A stretch of DNA of 64,000 nucleotides from Prorocentrum cordatum (Eukaryota; Sar; Dinophyceae; Prorocentrales; Prorocentraceae): positions 62,001 to 126,000 of the forward strand of contig CAUYUJ010017849.1 in the NCBI GenBank assembly GCA_963575745.1. The letters are read 5' to 3'. The notes beneath the pieces are model-generated. The model was not told where the DNA came from. It did not search any database and was given only the letters and a program-made list of their open reading frames with translations. A program made the position numbers and the translations under genes. Positions 42,498 through 54,594 of the stretch are shown piece by piece. How positions within the stretch are numbered: the first letter of the stretch is position 1; every line of letters starts with the position of its first letter.

Positions 42498-44949
42498 TTG
42501 GCTCCTTGGCTAGCGGAACCCCTGACGAGGTGGTCTCACGGGAAACTCAGTCAGGGCGGCCGACTTGGACACACGCAAGGCTGTTCTGACAGACAGCAGG
42601 ACAGGACAGTCAGAGAGGCAGGCAGGCAGGGGGGAGGGGGAAGGGAGACCCCAGACGGTAGTTGGACATCTCCAAAGGTTTGATGGGGTTCGTGGAGGTT
42701 ATTGGGGGTGCCGACTGCTGCACCGAGAACGTCTCCTCTCAACATCGGCGAGCTCGAATGTATCGACCTCATCCGCACGACGGGCGGGTCGACCATCACC
42801 AGCACCGATGCCAGTTGAGGCAGCCAGTCCACCGACCTGACATATCGACGTTGTGGGTGGGGGTAGTCACGCCGACGCAGAGCCAGTCGGGGTCGCCACG
42901 TCCATGAAATCAGATTCCGAGCGGCCCCGACTTGGAGCATGAATCATGCAAAAAGGTCCTGGGGAGAGGGAGCATCCTCCCCAAGCGCAACGTGGCCACG
43001 ATAGCACGGACGGCTCGAGGTCTGGATGTGGGAAATACGTGCGTGCCAAAAAGATCCTCTACCTGGATGTCGCCAAACCAACACTCGATCAGACTCATGG
43101 GCAATCCTGTAGACGATCAGACCCAACACAGGCGGGCCCATCATCCGTGCTGATCGTGACATTGTACTTCGTGGCTGGCAGACGAACGCTCATGCCAGCA
43201 CCGGCCAGCGGAGAGCAGATGCTGACACCTAGAACCTCCTGTGCGGGGCCTTGGCCGATCGCGCTACTGTGAATGGCAGGGCAGCTTCACGGGTGCACCT
43301 CCCCTGCATGCGGAGCCATCTTGACGAGAAAGAGGCCATTGAACTACGATTGGACGAGCAGGGCGGACTCGCCGGCATCCACCGCCGCCTGCGACCACGG
43401 TACTCCCCCAGAGCCAGATGCATGCGACAAACGGGTCAGAGCCACCCTGTCCCCAGCGTGGCGCCGCATCGTTCGGGCCTTGAGTAACGCCCGCGAGACT
43501 TCCGCGGTCTGGGAATGGGCTCAGGAGAAGAAGTAGCCGAAACAACTTTGATGTGAGTTGAGTGCCGCCCTCGTTTCTACTTCCCACTGCCTCCTCAAGA
43601 CTGGATGCAGATGGCAGTTCGTTGAAGCCGATAGCGGGCGTGTGGTGTAGTAGTGGTTAAGAGCTGGCTGAGACATTGCAGGAACCCATCCACTCAAAAG
43701 CAAACGGGGCGCCTTATCCAGATAGGCATCAGGACCGCTCGCCCATCACACACCATGGCCTACACCGAGACTTGCAGCCTCTGGTGGTGTACCAGGTGGA
43801 GCCGTCGTGAAAAAGCGATCGAGGGAGTGCCAGATGCCTTTCGATGAATTGTGAGGATGCGCGATAGGGATGCAAGCCCCTTGGACGCCCACGTCGAAAC
43901 TTCTACAGCGGGGATAGCCATCGAAAGTGGTTCGGGATGGGTCGAAGAGATCAAAATGCAAAGGTACCCTTAGGACAATTACCAATCCTTGTCATCGATT
44001 TCGACAGTATTATCCTGACCTGAAGATGCCTCTCCACGGGGCCGCATCTCGGGGAACACCCCCGACCAAGAACGGCAAATAGGTAATCTCGTGCCTTGAG
44101 CAGGACACGCCCGTACCACATCGGGCCTCTGGAGGCCTCGGGGCCGGCCCGGGGCTCATGTGGCGCCACCACTCGAGATAGCGTTGTTCGACTCCGTCGT
44201 GGCCAAGTTCTCCGGGATTCTCCCCTTCTCCATTCCTCTGTTCCCCTGCACCTCCACCCCCTGCTCCTCCTTTTCCCCCTCCCCTTCTGAACCACTCCTC
44301 CCCTCCTCTTCCTCCCCTGATGCTGGAACTAGTTGCGTGGAGAAATAAGGCCAGGCAAGGCGCCCACGAGAAACGGCAGCGGTCTTCCGCTCCGATCTGC
44401 GGTCGCGTAGGGCCGGCGACTATGCTGTGACGGACGCCTGGTCGACGTCGCCACGACCCTCGACCTCGGCGCCACGAGCGGCTGGCGGGGCCGTCCGCTC
44501 CTCCCTGCGCCGAGGCTGCCCGACCGGTGCCGCTGTCCACTTCCCCTTCCCCGCAACAGTCTCCCTCCCACCTCCTACCCCTTCTCCTCCTCCCTCTTCC
44601 TCCTCCCTCCTCTCTCCTCCTCCTTCTCCTCCTCCTCCTCCTCCGCCTACCCGTTCTCCTTCGTCTCCTCCTCCTCCTCCTCCTCCTCCTCCTCTGCCTT
44701 CCCTCCTCCTACGCCTGTGACCAGCGACTGGTGCCAGTCAGCTCTCGAAAAGTTCCAAGTCGTCTAGCATGTTCGTGGCTTGCGACTCTTGGTTGGCAAG
44801 CTTTAAGCGCCCCGCTGCAGCTCAAGCAAAGCAGGCATCCCTTTCGTTGTGCTTGTGCTGTATGAGGGCCACGGAGTGAACAACACGGTAAGCTTAATTA
44901 TCCGAATGGAGGGACCTCCGCGCGCGACCTCTTATCTTATGTTATCATG
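42498..44949. other. no supported gene; CTC tract at 44575-44705
   Basis: A minus frame at 42910-43104 (LIECWFGDIQVEDLFGTHV) looks protein-like for about 45 residues but has no start or partner exon. GTGTGGTGTAGTAGTGG near 43639 resembles a tRNA A box but no B box follows. CTC-rich tracts occupy 44250-44310 and 44575-44705. Confidence 0.35.
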
Positions 44950-46760
44950 GGTTCGGCTGCCCGAGATCAGGTACCTTATAGCACGCGGAGACAGTGAGGC
45001 TCTGAAGAGAGAGAGAGAGAGAGAGATACGCCTACGTCATCAAACGATGAATCTCTGTCCGGGAGGTCCCACCACTCTACACGCCGACATGCCCGTGATC
45101 GACCCTCATCCTTTGGCAATTTCGGAGGCCCGTGCGCGGTACCTCCTGGCATGTGGTGATACTGAGTCTCCACGGATAGAAACGCTTACTTCACCAGGGG
45201 ATCGCTGTAGCGAGAGGTCCTGTCAACCTGGGCTCCAAGGGGCCCGTGAACCACGCGCGATCGACCACGCTTAGCGAGGCCTGTGGTCGGTGCCTCTTGG
45301 CACTCTGAGGCTCCGATGAAAGACGTGCTTACGTCATCAGACGGGCGTTCCACCAAACATGTCCAACCTATTTGGGTGCGAATGGGCTCGTGAACCACCC
45401 GTGGCCGACCGCCATTTGGGACAGCCAAAGTGCGCACGGTGCCTGCTAGCTCGCAGTGATCTTGAGGATCTGCGAGAGACGCGCCTGCGTCACAGACGAG
45501 GCGTTCTCTTTGAGATGGCCCACTGATCTGGGTGCCAACGGGCACGTGATCGACCCCCCCCCTGTGGGAGGCCAAAGTGCGCTGTCTGCTAACACGCGGT
45601 GGTCATAAGGCTCTGACGAGAGACGCGTCTGTGTCACCGAACCCGCGTTCGACACGAGATGTCCGATCAATCTGGGCGCCAGCGGACCCGTGATCCCCCC
45701 CACTCTTCCTTCAGGATGCCCGGGCGCGGCGCCTGCTAGCACGCGGTGGTCATGAAGTACAAGTGATGACCACGTTTACGTTATCGAACGGCGTTCGATC
45801 TAGGAGGTCCCACCAATCTGGGCGCTAACGGGTCCCGTGGCCGACCCCTCCTTGGGATACCAAAGTGAGGTGCCTGCTATCACGCGGTGGTCATGGCAAA
45901 TGCACGTCTATGCCATCACTCCGGCGTTCGACCCGCGAGCTCCAACCAACTTGGGCGCCAGGGGGCCCGCAATTAACCGCCACAGCGCGGGGCCTGCCAG
46001 CACATGGTGGTCGTGAACCACCGATGAGAAGCGCCCCTGCAGCACCAACCTGGCGTTCTACCTGGGAGGTCCCACCACCTTGCGTGCCGAAGGGCCGGTG
46101 AAACACTCGTGGCCGAACCCCTTCTTGGAGGCTGGGTGCAGCGCCACGTCAGGAAACCCGCGTTTTACCCGAGAGGCACCACCAATCTGGGCGAAACACG
46201 GGCCTCTGATCGACCCATCCTTGGGACGCCAAGGTGCGCTGTCTGCTAGCTCGCGGTGGTCCTGAGTCTCTGATGAGAGACGTCTACGTCACGGCAAACT
46301 CCTCTTTGGGAGGCCAGGGTGTCTGATGATGGACACGCATCAGACAAGCGTCCCAGCAATCTGAGCGCTAACAGGCTCGTGACTGACCGCCCAAGCGCGG
46401 TGCCTGCTAGGACGCGGTGGCTAGTCTAATACGCTATGATGAGACACGTGCCTGCGACACAACAAGCGTTTCACCGATATGGCCGCGAACCCTTTGGGAT
46501 GCCCTGGTGCGGTGCCTGCCAGCATGCAGTAGTCGTCAGGACCTGTGGGGGACGCACCTCCGTCGCCAAACGGGCGTTCTATCCGATATATCCAACCCAT
46601 CTGGGTGCTAACGGGCCTGTGAGCGGCGTCTGCTGGCACGAGGTGGCCATGAGGCCCTGATGAAAGCTGCGTCTGCGTCACCAAACGGGCGTTCGACCCA
46701 AGAGGTCCCTCCAATCTGGGCACGAATGGCCCCGTGACCATCTCCTGGTCGCCCCCCTTT
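44950..46760. repeat. diverged ~145-bp satellite, about 12 units
   Basis: The marker CGCGGTGGTCATGAG or variants recurs near 44990, 45156, 45304, 45450, 45594, 45742, 45882, 46003, 46250 and 46410, mostly 140-150 bp apart with some short or missing units. Other conserved blocks are GGCGTTCGACC, GAGGTCCCACCAATCTGGGC and GGGCCCGTGATCGACC. The 129-aa and 98-aa minus frames come from this repeat. A GA dinucleotide run interrupts at 45007-45026. Confidence 0.85.
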
Positions 46761-47540
46761 GAAGGCCTGGGTGAGGAGCATGCTGCCAAGAGTGGGAGTG
46801 GGCGTCTGGTCACATTTGAGCGGAACCATGACTGACCATGGGCGCATCTGAGAGGGTACTCTCCGTTCGGCGCCAGGAGCCCTCGGAAGCCTCCGTCAAG
46901 CGCCAGGAGCATGGCGGCCGGCTGGCGAGCAGTCGCTCGGGCGCCTCGCAGCCGACCGGCCCCAGAGACTCCTGACGATCTCCGGAGGCGGCGGGGAGCC
47001 TCTGGACGCCTTCTCCCGGAGTCTACGTGATGATGGGCGAATGGGTGTGGGTGGGTGTTGTCTTGTGGGTGCGGGTGGGGGCATGGGTCCAAGTGGTAGC
47101 ATGTGCTTCTGGGTGAGATTTGGTGAATGCGCAAGTATCAAACGAGTGCGACTGTGAGTGAGAGTGGGTGGGTCTGAGGTGGCGCGGAGAATAAAGATGA
47201 AACGAAGGGGGAATGAGGAGGTGGAAGTAGAGGGGTGCCTCCATTTTTGAAAACCCCATGCCCAGGATATGATAAGCATCGAGGCCGCCTCCTGGGCCCC
47301 AGGATGCCCCAGCGTTCTACCTCTGGACCGTTTCTGTTGCTTTCGCTCGGCACTTCGCTCCCAACCAGACTCAGGTATGGCCTGGGTCGAGGGGGCTGAA
47401 GTGTTCACGCGCCTGAGTCTTGTCCTAATGAGTGTTTGCGCTGAGGGTGTCCACTTTATTGTTAAACTGATGATTGGCACTGTCGGCAGAGGTCGGGCCC
47501 TTGTCGCCCCATGGGTCTGGACGTGCGCTTGCACGCGGGT
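46761..47540. other. no gene seen; GTGGGTG-rich
   Basis: GTGGGTGGG motifs around 47040-47180 grade into unique sequence. The 305-aa minus frame spanning 46896-47813 is repeat-driven (KPTSKPTPKP-like). Confidence 0.4.
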
Positions 47541-47720
47541 TTGACTGGGCTTGGACATGGGTTTGGGCGTGGGTTTGGACATGGCTGTGGACGTGGGTCT
47601 GGGAGTTGGTTTGGACATGGGTGTGAACGTGAGTTTGGACGGGGGTTTCAGCGTGTGTTTTGACGTGGGCTTGGACAACAGCATGGACGTAGGTTTGGAC
47701 GCAGGTTTGTGCGTGGGCTC
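47541..47720 (+). repeat. TTGGACGTGGGT 12-bp minisatellite
   Basis: About 14 diverged units of TTGGACATGGGT, TTGGGCGTGGGT and similar. The minus-strand KPTSKPT frame is its product. Confidence 0.85.
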
Positions 47721-47734
47721 AGGGTTCCACAAGT

Positions 47735-48040
47735 AATGCTCCACACTCACAAGGCTCCATATATCGCCCCCAAGCCCCACCACACATGGAGCTCCACGCA
47801 TATGGGACTCCAAACAAATGAAGTTTCACAATCAAGATATTCCACATGCGTACGTACACATGGGCAATCCACACAACCATGGCTTAGCACAGAAGTCGAG
47901 TTCCAAGCCCGTTGGGCCCACACAAACACACATGGGGGTCTATGTGCATGGGGTTCTACACGCATGAGGTTGCACACGGGTGGAATTCCACCAAAGCGTG
48001 GCTCCACACGCAGTGTGTTCCACACACAGACGGTCCCACA
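47735..48040 (+). repeat. GTTCCACACGCATGGGG-type minisatellite, left flank
   Basis: Units of 20-30 bp with GGGTTCTACACGCATGAG, GGTTGCACACGGG and GCTCCACACGCA. The same units return at 49970-50110 on the other side of the CA block. Confidence 0.65.
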
Positions 48041-48092
48041 CACACACACACAGACACACGAACACACACACACACGCACACACACACACACA

Positions 48093-48124
<32 letters not shown>

Positions 48125-49969
48125 CCCACACCCACACACACGCACACACGCGCACACACACGCACGCACGCACACACAACACACAACACACAACACTCAA
48201 CCCACAACCCACAACAACATACAACAACCAACACACAACACCACAACACACAACACACAACCCAAAACCCACAGCACAACACCACACACCACACAACACG
48301 CAACACACAACACACAACCCACAACGCACAACACACAACACACAGCACACAGCACACAACACACAGCACACAGCACACAGCACACCAGACACAACACACA
48401 ACGCACAACGCACAACACACACCACACACAATTCACACAGCACACACAACACACACCACACAACACACACCACACACAACATACACAACACACAACACAC
48501 ACACACCACACACAGAGCACACACAACACACACCACACAACACACACAACCCAACACACACAACACACCAGACACACACCACACATAACCACACACAACA
48601 CACAACACACAAACCACACAGCACACACAACACACACACCACACACACACGCACACACCACACACACCACACACAATACATAACACACAACACACACGCC
48701 ACACACATCACACAAACACACACAACACAGAACACACAGCACACAGCACACACCACACAAACAACACACAGCACACAACACACAACCACACAATGCACAC
48801 ACCACACAGCACACAGTCCTTACACCACGCACACCACACATACACACAACACACACCACTCAACGCACACACCACACACCACACATACCACACACCACAC
48901 ACCACACCACAAGACAACACACCACACACACCACACACCACACACAACAACCACACCACACACATCGCACACACCACACACAGCAGACACCACACACCAC
49001 ACGCAGCACACACATGACACACAACACATACACACACCACATAACAGACAGCACACAACACACAACACGCAAACACACCACACTGCACACAGCACACAAC
49101 ACACAACACACACACCGCACAGCGCACACCACCCACCACACACAATTCACACAGCACACACAACGCACAACACACACCACAGACAACATACACAACACAC
49201 AACACACACCACACACAGAGCACACACAAAACACACACCACACAACACACAAAACACAACACACACAACACATACCAGACACACACCACACACAATCACA
49301 CACAACACACAACACACAGCACACACAGCACACACAACACCCACCACACAGCACACACACCACGCACAACACACACCATACACAACACACTACACACAAG
49401 ACACACACAACACACACAAACACCACACACAAAACAGAGCACACAACACACACACCACACAACACACAAACAACACACAACACACAACACACCAACACAC
49501 AATGCACACACCACACAGCACACAACCCACACACCACGCACACTACACATACACACACCACACAACACTCACCGCACACAACACACAACACAAATAACAC
49601 ACACACACACCACACACCACACCACAAAAAACACCACAAGACACGCACATGACACACAACACACAACACACTCAACACGCACACACCGCACACAACACAC
49701 ACAACAGACAACACACACCACACACCGCATACAACACGCACACACCGCACACAACACACGCACCAGACAACACACAATACACACATCACACACATGATAC
49801 ACAACACATAAACACAACACACAACACGCAACACATCACGCACACCACATACAACTCACAACACACACACACACCACACCATACACAGCACACACCACAC
49901 ACACACAACATACACAACCACACACACACACGCATACACACAGCCACAGACACAACCACACACACACAC
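48041..49969 (+). repeat. 1.9-kb CA-rich simple repeat
   Basis: ACACAACACACACCACACA-type sequence with CGCACGCA at the start (48090-48170). Larger duplications are visible: ACACAACACACAATGCACAC followed by a CACCACACAGCACACA segment occurs near 48785 and again near 49495, about 710 bp apart. His/Thr-rich plus and Cys/Val-rich minus frames (up to 561 aa) are by-products. Confidence 0.95.
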
Positions 49970-50110
49970 GGGGTTCCACACCCACATAGGTTCAACAAAT
50001 AAAGTTTCACACGCGCGCACTGGGTTCCGCACGTATATGGTAGCACCCGCAAGACATCACAAGCGCATGAGGTCCAATACGGATGGGATTTCACCAACAC
50101 GGCGCTCCAC
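49970..50110 (+). repeat. GTTCCACACGCATGGGG-type minisatellite, right flank
   Basis: GGGGTTCCACACCCACATAG, AGTTTCACACGCGCGC and GGTTCCGCACGTATATGG units match the left flank, so the CA block probably expanded inside this minisatellite. Confidence 0.65.
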
Positions 50111-50889
50111 ATTGGGCTCTAGATTTAAAAGGGTCTACCCTTGTTACACACATTGGCTGTTGGGGGTCCACGCGCCAGCAAGGTACGTTTCCTTCTGGCC
50201 ACTCTCATCACGAAAAACATATGGTGCCCCTCGGGACGATCGCGACCGAACGATCCAGACCTCCAGTTCCTCGAACGGCCGAGCGGCTGTCGAATGCACT
50301 GACCGCCTCGAGACCAAGATCCTTTCCCAGACCGCCTGCAAGATTGTGCGACGCCTCTGGCGGTTAGCCGTCGCACTGCCAAGAACAATCTGATACCGAA
50401 ATGCCTGTGGCTACAACATGCAGCACGTACAAACAAGTACCACAAACCACTGGCCGCAAGTGAAAGACTGTCCCCCCGCGATCGTTAGCATTCTTGCGCT
50501 CGACCTCGGCAACACAAGTGGCACGGGCCACCTCATTGGCGTCTGGGGTGCCATCGCGCGCTGGCTCCTCTGTGCGGGAGCGAAATGCACGGGCAGGTAG
50601 TTCGGGGGCATGACCAGAGCACATGCACATGACCAGCAACGCTGCGAGAACACATTTTCCCAAATGCTTGTTTTTACACCGACCAACACTCCCTGTACAC
50701 GATACATTCTGGGTCCTTTCCTGATCGCCCAGATGATCGCGACCCACGGAAGTGCACTTCCGCATACGGCACAATCATCGGCAAGCGTCTTGTGGTCAGC
50801 AAAAGGACATGCATACCTATACGACCACCCTGCGGGCAATAAGGAAATTGGGGGGGATTAGTATCAAATGCCCACCCTGTTGCGCCCAG
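50111..50889. other. no gene seen
   Basis: Unique sequence. Frames on the two strands overlap without preference and none has a domain. Confidence 0.4.
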
Positions 50890-51302
50890 GCGACGGCAAA
50901 AATGAATTGATGGATTGGGTTGGGTGGATTTTAATGACGGGATAAGATAGATTGGATAAGATAAGATGGGTTTGCTTGGACGGAATGTATTAGATTACAT
51001 AAGATGGATTGGGTTGGCCCGCCGCAAGCGCATAAGCAAATGAATTGATGGGTTGGGTTGGATAGATTAGATTGGGTGGGGTAATATAAGATTGGACAAG
51101 ATGGGTTGGATCAGATCGTATGGATTGGATTGGACCAGGTGGATCGGAGATTATCAGCTGTGTTGGGTAAGAAAGCCCGCCGCAAGCGCCGGCAAACATG
51201 AATTGATGGATTGGGTTGGGTGGGTTGGATCGGGTGGGATAAAATAGATAGGAAACTATAAGATGGGTATGATTGGAAGAGATGTATTCGTTTAGATAAG
51301 AT
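50890..51302 (+). repeat. 158-bp GATTGG satellite, left part
   Basis: Units begin CCCGCCGCAAGCGC at 51018 and 51176 (158 bp apart) and decayed at about 50886. Each continues AATTGATGGATTGGGTTGG, then TGGATTGG, ATAAGATGGG and AGATTATCAGCTGTGTT. It is split by the LINE at 51303 and resumes at 52593. Confidence 0.9.
51281..51302 (+). repeat. target-site duplication, left copy
   Basis: GATGTATTCGTTTAGATAAG plus AT, identical to 52593-52614. It belongs to the satellite unit and was duplicated by LINE insertion. Confidence 0.9.
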
Positions 51303-52592
51303 TTTTTTTTGCGCCACGGCAATGCGCAGAATAAATCAGAAAACGGTGCCGGCGCGCGCGCGCTCCCCCCACGCAGACCAGCCTCGGACGAACCGGCAAC
51401 TGGCTGCTAAGGGGGGCGGCGCAGAAGAGCTCAAGCAACGGCGGGCTGGGGGGCTCTCAGGCTTCTTGGAGTCCCTGCGCAAGGCGGTCGACACTCCTTG
51501 GTCGAGCAGTCCGCACTCCGCCGCGGCAAGGGGGTGGTTGACCATCCGAGAAGAGCTCCCACCTGCCGCGCGGGGTGCCGTGCACCCGCGGCGGCAGCGC
51601 TCGCCTTCTCGGGGCCCCCTCCCTCACCAGACGGCGAGTGACCCAAACACTTGCATCACACCAAACGTCTGCGAGCGCTGGGTGGCGGCGGGCCAGCACA
51701 CGCAGACGGGCTTCAAACACCTGTTCAGCAGCGGCAGAGCGCCCAACTCGACGGGCGTTCAGGGCCGCAAGAAAGGCTACCATGCAGGAAGCACGACGGA
51801 GGAGACCAGCAACATCGTCAAATGCGAGGAGGAGGCAAGAGGGAAACCAATGGAATGAGCGCTCACCTTGATAGACTCGAATATGTCTCCCCATCCATCT
51901 CCTGAGAGGTGATTCCAGCTTCGGACAAGAAGAATAATGGCGAAGCGAATCGTTGTCGACTCCGTCGACGGTCTGGCACCCGAATAGACACCCTTTTGGG
52001 GTTGAGTGAAATCGGGAGCTCGTGCAGATAGATCCAGTCAGCAAACGAAAGGGAGCCATGCCAACATACATACTCGTTGATTTGCACACTCTTTTTATGT
52101 TCTCTTTCAGGATGACGATATGCTCACGGGTGACCTCAGGGCAAAAGTGGTGGGCACGCCGAAGGAGGATGGACTCGATACTCTCACTGGTCTCTAGCTC
52201 TCGAAACGCCCGATAGTCGATGTTGTAACTTGCTCGAAGAGGAAGGGATGTCAAGGGAGAGCCCGCAATACCACATTTTGACCGCCCTCAAATATCCCAA
52301 GAGGCCTTCAGCATGCCATCCACGAAGCCACCTATACGGAATGTGTTCGGCGTCTGAACGAGAGGCCTCCAGCGAATCCAGAAGCCCAAAGATCCGCCCA
52401 GATCTCAAGAGATACCGAAGGGCAGTGGCTTTCGCGACCGCGTCGAGCTCCAGGAATTCAGTGGCGAATCCGATGCGGGTAAGTTTCGTGGCGACGTTGT
52501 AGGAGATGGCGTTCCTGGGCCCCGAGGTGAGGAGGAGCACTCCGTTGCGGTAGGCGGACACCAGCTCCTGGGAGGGCGGGTAGAGCTGAAGC
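51303..52592 (-). mobile_element. 5'-truncated LINE insertion with A tail and 22-bp TSD
   Basis: On the minus strand the insert runs from 52592 to 51303, ends in an eight-base A run (plus-strand T run, 51303-51310) and is bounded by perfect 22-bp direct repeats. Joining the flanks restores a plausible satellite unit (ATAAGAT then GGATTGGATTGG). Truncation at the 5' end within the RT region, the A tail and the long duplication are hallmarks of target-primed reverse transcription. Confidence 0.92.
51457..52592 (-). pseudogene. LINE reverse transcriptase C-terminal region, frameshifted
   Basis: The frame opens at the truncation with QLYPPSQELVSAYRNGV, then RIFGLLDSLEAS and LLGYLRAVKMWYCG. A frameshift near 52235-52245 moves the reading to SYNIDYRAFRELE, which continues to a stop at 51457. 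Next come FRLLTGSICTSSRFH and a Cys/His cluster, CLFGCQTVDGVDNDSLRHYS then SC (C-x3-C-x12-H-x4-C), a zinc-knuckle-like motif found near the C terminus of non-LTR retrotransposon proteins. Then FLAALNARRVGRS follows. The catalytic RT core is absent. Only one frame break over 370 codons suggests a fairly young insertion. Confidence 0.85.
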
Positions 52593-52815
52593 GATGTATT
52601 CGTTTAGATAAGATGGATTGGATTGGCCCGCCGCAGGCGCAGAAACAAGTGAATTGATGGATTGGGTTGGGTGGATTGGATTGGGTGGGATAAGATAAGA
52701 TGGGACAGGATGGGTTGGATAAGATAAGATGGATTGGATTGGACAAGATGGATTGGATAAGATCAGCTGTATTAGATAAGAAAGCCCGCCGCAGGCGCCG
52801 AAGAAAATTAATTAT
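52593..52815 (+). repeat. 158-bp GATTGG satellite, right part
   Basis: Starts with the right TSD copy (52593-52614). Units begin CCCGCCGCAGGCGC at 52627 and 52785, again 158 bp apart. The last unit breaks off after GCCGAAGAAAATTAATTATGG. Confidence 0.9.
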
Positions 52816-52834
52816 GGAATTAGCGACATGCGTT

Positions 52835-53020
52835 AGCGCCGGGACGCCCGGGACTCCGGGGACACCCGGGACACCGCCTGGCCCAACTGGGACACCTCCC
52901 GTCCACCCGCGGACGGGAAACGAACTTGCGCTCCTACTGACACCCGGGAAACCGCCCAGCCCACCTGGGACACCTCCCAGCCACCGGCGGACGGGAACGG
53001 AATTTCGCTCCTACTTCGGC
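52835..53020 (+). repeat. ~95-bp direct duplication, CCCGGGACACC-rich
   Basis: Two copies share ACACCCGGG, CCCAACTGGGACACCTCCC, ACGGGAA and TTGCGCTCCTACT. The plus frame is Gly/Pro/Thr-rich and collagen-like by composition only. Confidence 0.65.
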
Positions 53021-53714
53021 CTAGCGCCTAGCTGCAGGAGGATCACGCGCAGCTTCGCCTCGCCCGCACGCACGACACGAACACGAAACCGAAACCGATT
53101 TCCCGGTGGGGGGTCTCCGTTTCACTGCGATCTCACCCCCCAACCTCCGATAACACGTTTGATTAATAACCACGCCAGTGCAATGCGCGTGTGGTTCCTC
53201 GGGGGCTGAAAATGAACTTGTCTTTTCTGTCGACGCTGGCATTTGACGCTGGATATGGGATGTGGCAGCTCGGCGACGACGTCCCACTCGGTGCTCATTG
53301 CCATTGTATGTCATTGGTCATGTACTTTTATATCTGAGCGGGGGTAACACTTTGCAGGGCCCCTTCACATTCCAGGGAATACCATCACAAACTCCTGAAC
53401 GTGTAATTTGTTCATTGTTTATCAATGCGGCGGGTGAATGACGCGTTTTTCTATCCCAACTGCAACTCATGTTATCCCGCCTCCCCCCCGTAACGGTAAC
53501 ACCCGAACGCCGCTCAAAGGCATGCCGTGGTGCTCGCAAGATATTGCGGTGCTCACAGGGGTCTCAGGGTGTTCGCAGGCGCAGTGTGGCGTTCACAAAC
53601 ATGTTCACGTGAAGGAGGGCGACGACGAGAACGGCGACGACGAGGCTGGCTACCTTTCTGTCTCGGGGCCGGGGGCGCCGTACGCAAATCATTTGGGCAT
53701 GGCCCCGCCTTTCT
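53021..53714. other. no gene seen; GTGCTCGCAAG motifs at 53530-53610
   Basis: GTGGTGCTCGCAAG, GCGGTGCTCACAGG, GGTGTTCGCAGG and GTGGCGTTCACA repeat at about 27 bp. An inverse set (CGTGAGCACCACGG, CTGCGAGCATC, CTGTGAACAC) lies at 54110-54240, on the other side of the CT tract. Confidence 0.45.
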
Positions 53715-54005
53715 CCTTCCTCTTCCCTCATCTTCACTCCTCTCTTCCTCTGCCCTCCTTCTCTCCTCTTCCTCCTCCTCCTCCTCCTCCTTGTCCCGTT
53801 CATCCTTCCTCATAGCCATTGGTTATCCTGGTCCTCCTCCTCCTCGTTCTCTTCCACCCGTTCCTCCCCCCTCTCCTCCTCGTGCTTTCCACCTCCTCCT
53901 CCTCCTTCTCCTTCTCCTCCCTCTTCATTGCCCTGCTCCGAGCCCTCAGCCCCGCCTCCACCTGGTCCTCCTGCTCGTATTTTTTCTTATTTTCCTCCTC
54001 CATGA
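53715..54005. repeat. CTC/CTT polypyrimidine tract
   Basis: CTCCTCCTC with CTTCC and TTCTC units over about 290 bp. Confidence 0.85.
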
Positions 54006-54109
54006 AGTCCGGAATCCTCCAGGGGCAAAATTCGACAATATGATTGTAATCAAATCAATAACTCGGGCATTGCCCCGCCACCATCCTCCCTCCTCATCCC
54101 TCCTTTTTC

Positions 54110-54240
54110 TCTCGTGAGCACCACGGTGTGCCTGCGAGCATCAGCACGTGTCTGTGAACACAATATCCCTGCGAACGCACGCCGCACTGTGATTGCAACC
54201 GCCGGACTGTGAGCGAAGCTCGACCTTACTATTACCACAT
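54110..54240 (-). repeat. GTGTTCGCAGG-type repeat, inverse copy
   Basis: The inverse counterpart of 53530-53610. The two sets bracket the CT tract in opposite orientation. Confidence 0.5.
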
Positions 54241-54594
54241 TCGCTTGCAAGCGCCACACGTATGAACAACCGTATGCTAGATCCCGCCAGCACCACACTT
54301 TGCCTGCCATCACCGCCATTTGCCTGCTATCACTGGCACTGGGCCAGTGAACACCAGGTTGCGTGGCAGTTCCTCACCTTCTTGGTCAATTCAGCTGCCC
54401 CTCGTTGTTCCTGGCCGTTCCCAAAACGGCGCCCACGCGAATCATGACATTACTGGAGGGGGGATGGCCCCAGTAACCAGCGTTATCGCCTAAGCTTGAA
54501 AACAAGTATCTTGCCACTCCTGACGGTGCTGTCTGGCAGACTTTCTTTACATCTTCTGCGCCTCCCCCTCTGCTACCAGACTTCCGCATGCTCC
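54241..54594. other. no gene seen
   Basis: Unique sequence with short frames only. Confidence 0.35.

Noticed and set aside
43632-43690. tRNA-like A box (GTGGTGTAGTAGTGGTTAAG)
   Set aside because: No matching B box or cloverleaf; at most a decayed SINE piece.
47709-49843. Frames up to 561 aa rich in His/Thr (plus) or Cys/Val (minus)
   Set aside because: Translated CA-rich simple repeat.
52700-53209. Collagen-like protein (Gly/Pro/Thr repeats)
   Set aside because: Only two unit copies, no Gly-X-Y regularity beyond about ten triplets, and the frame starts in satellite DNA.
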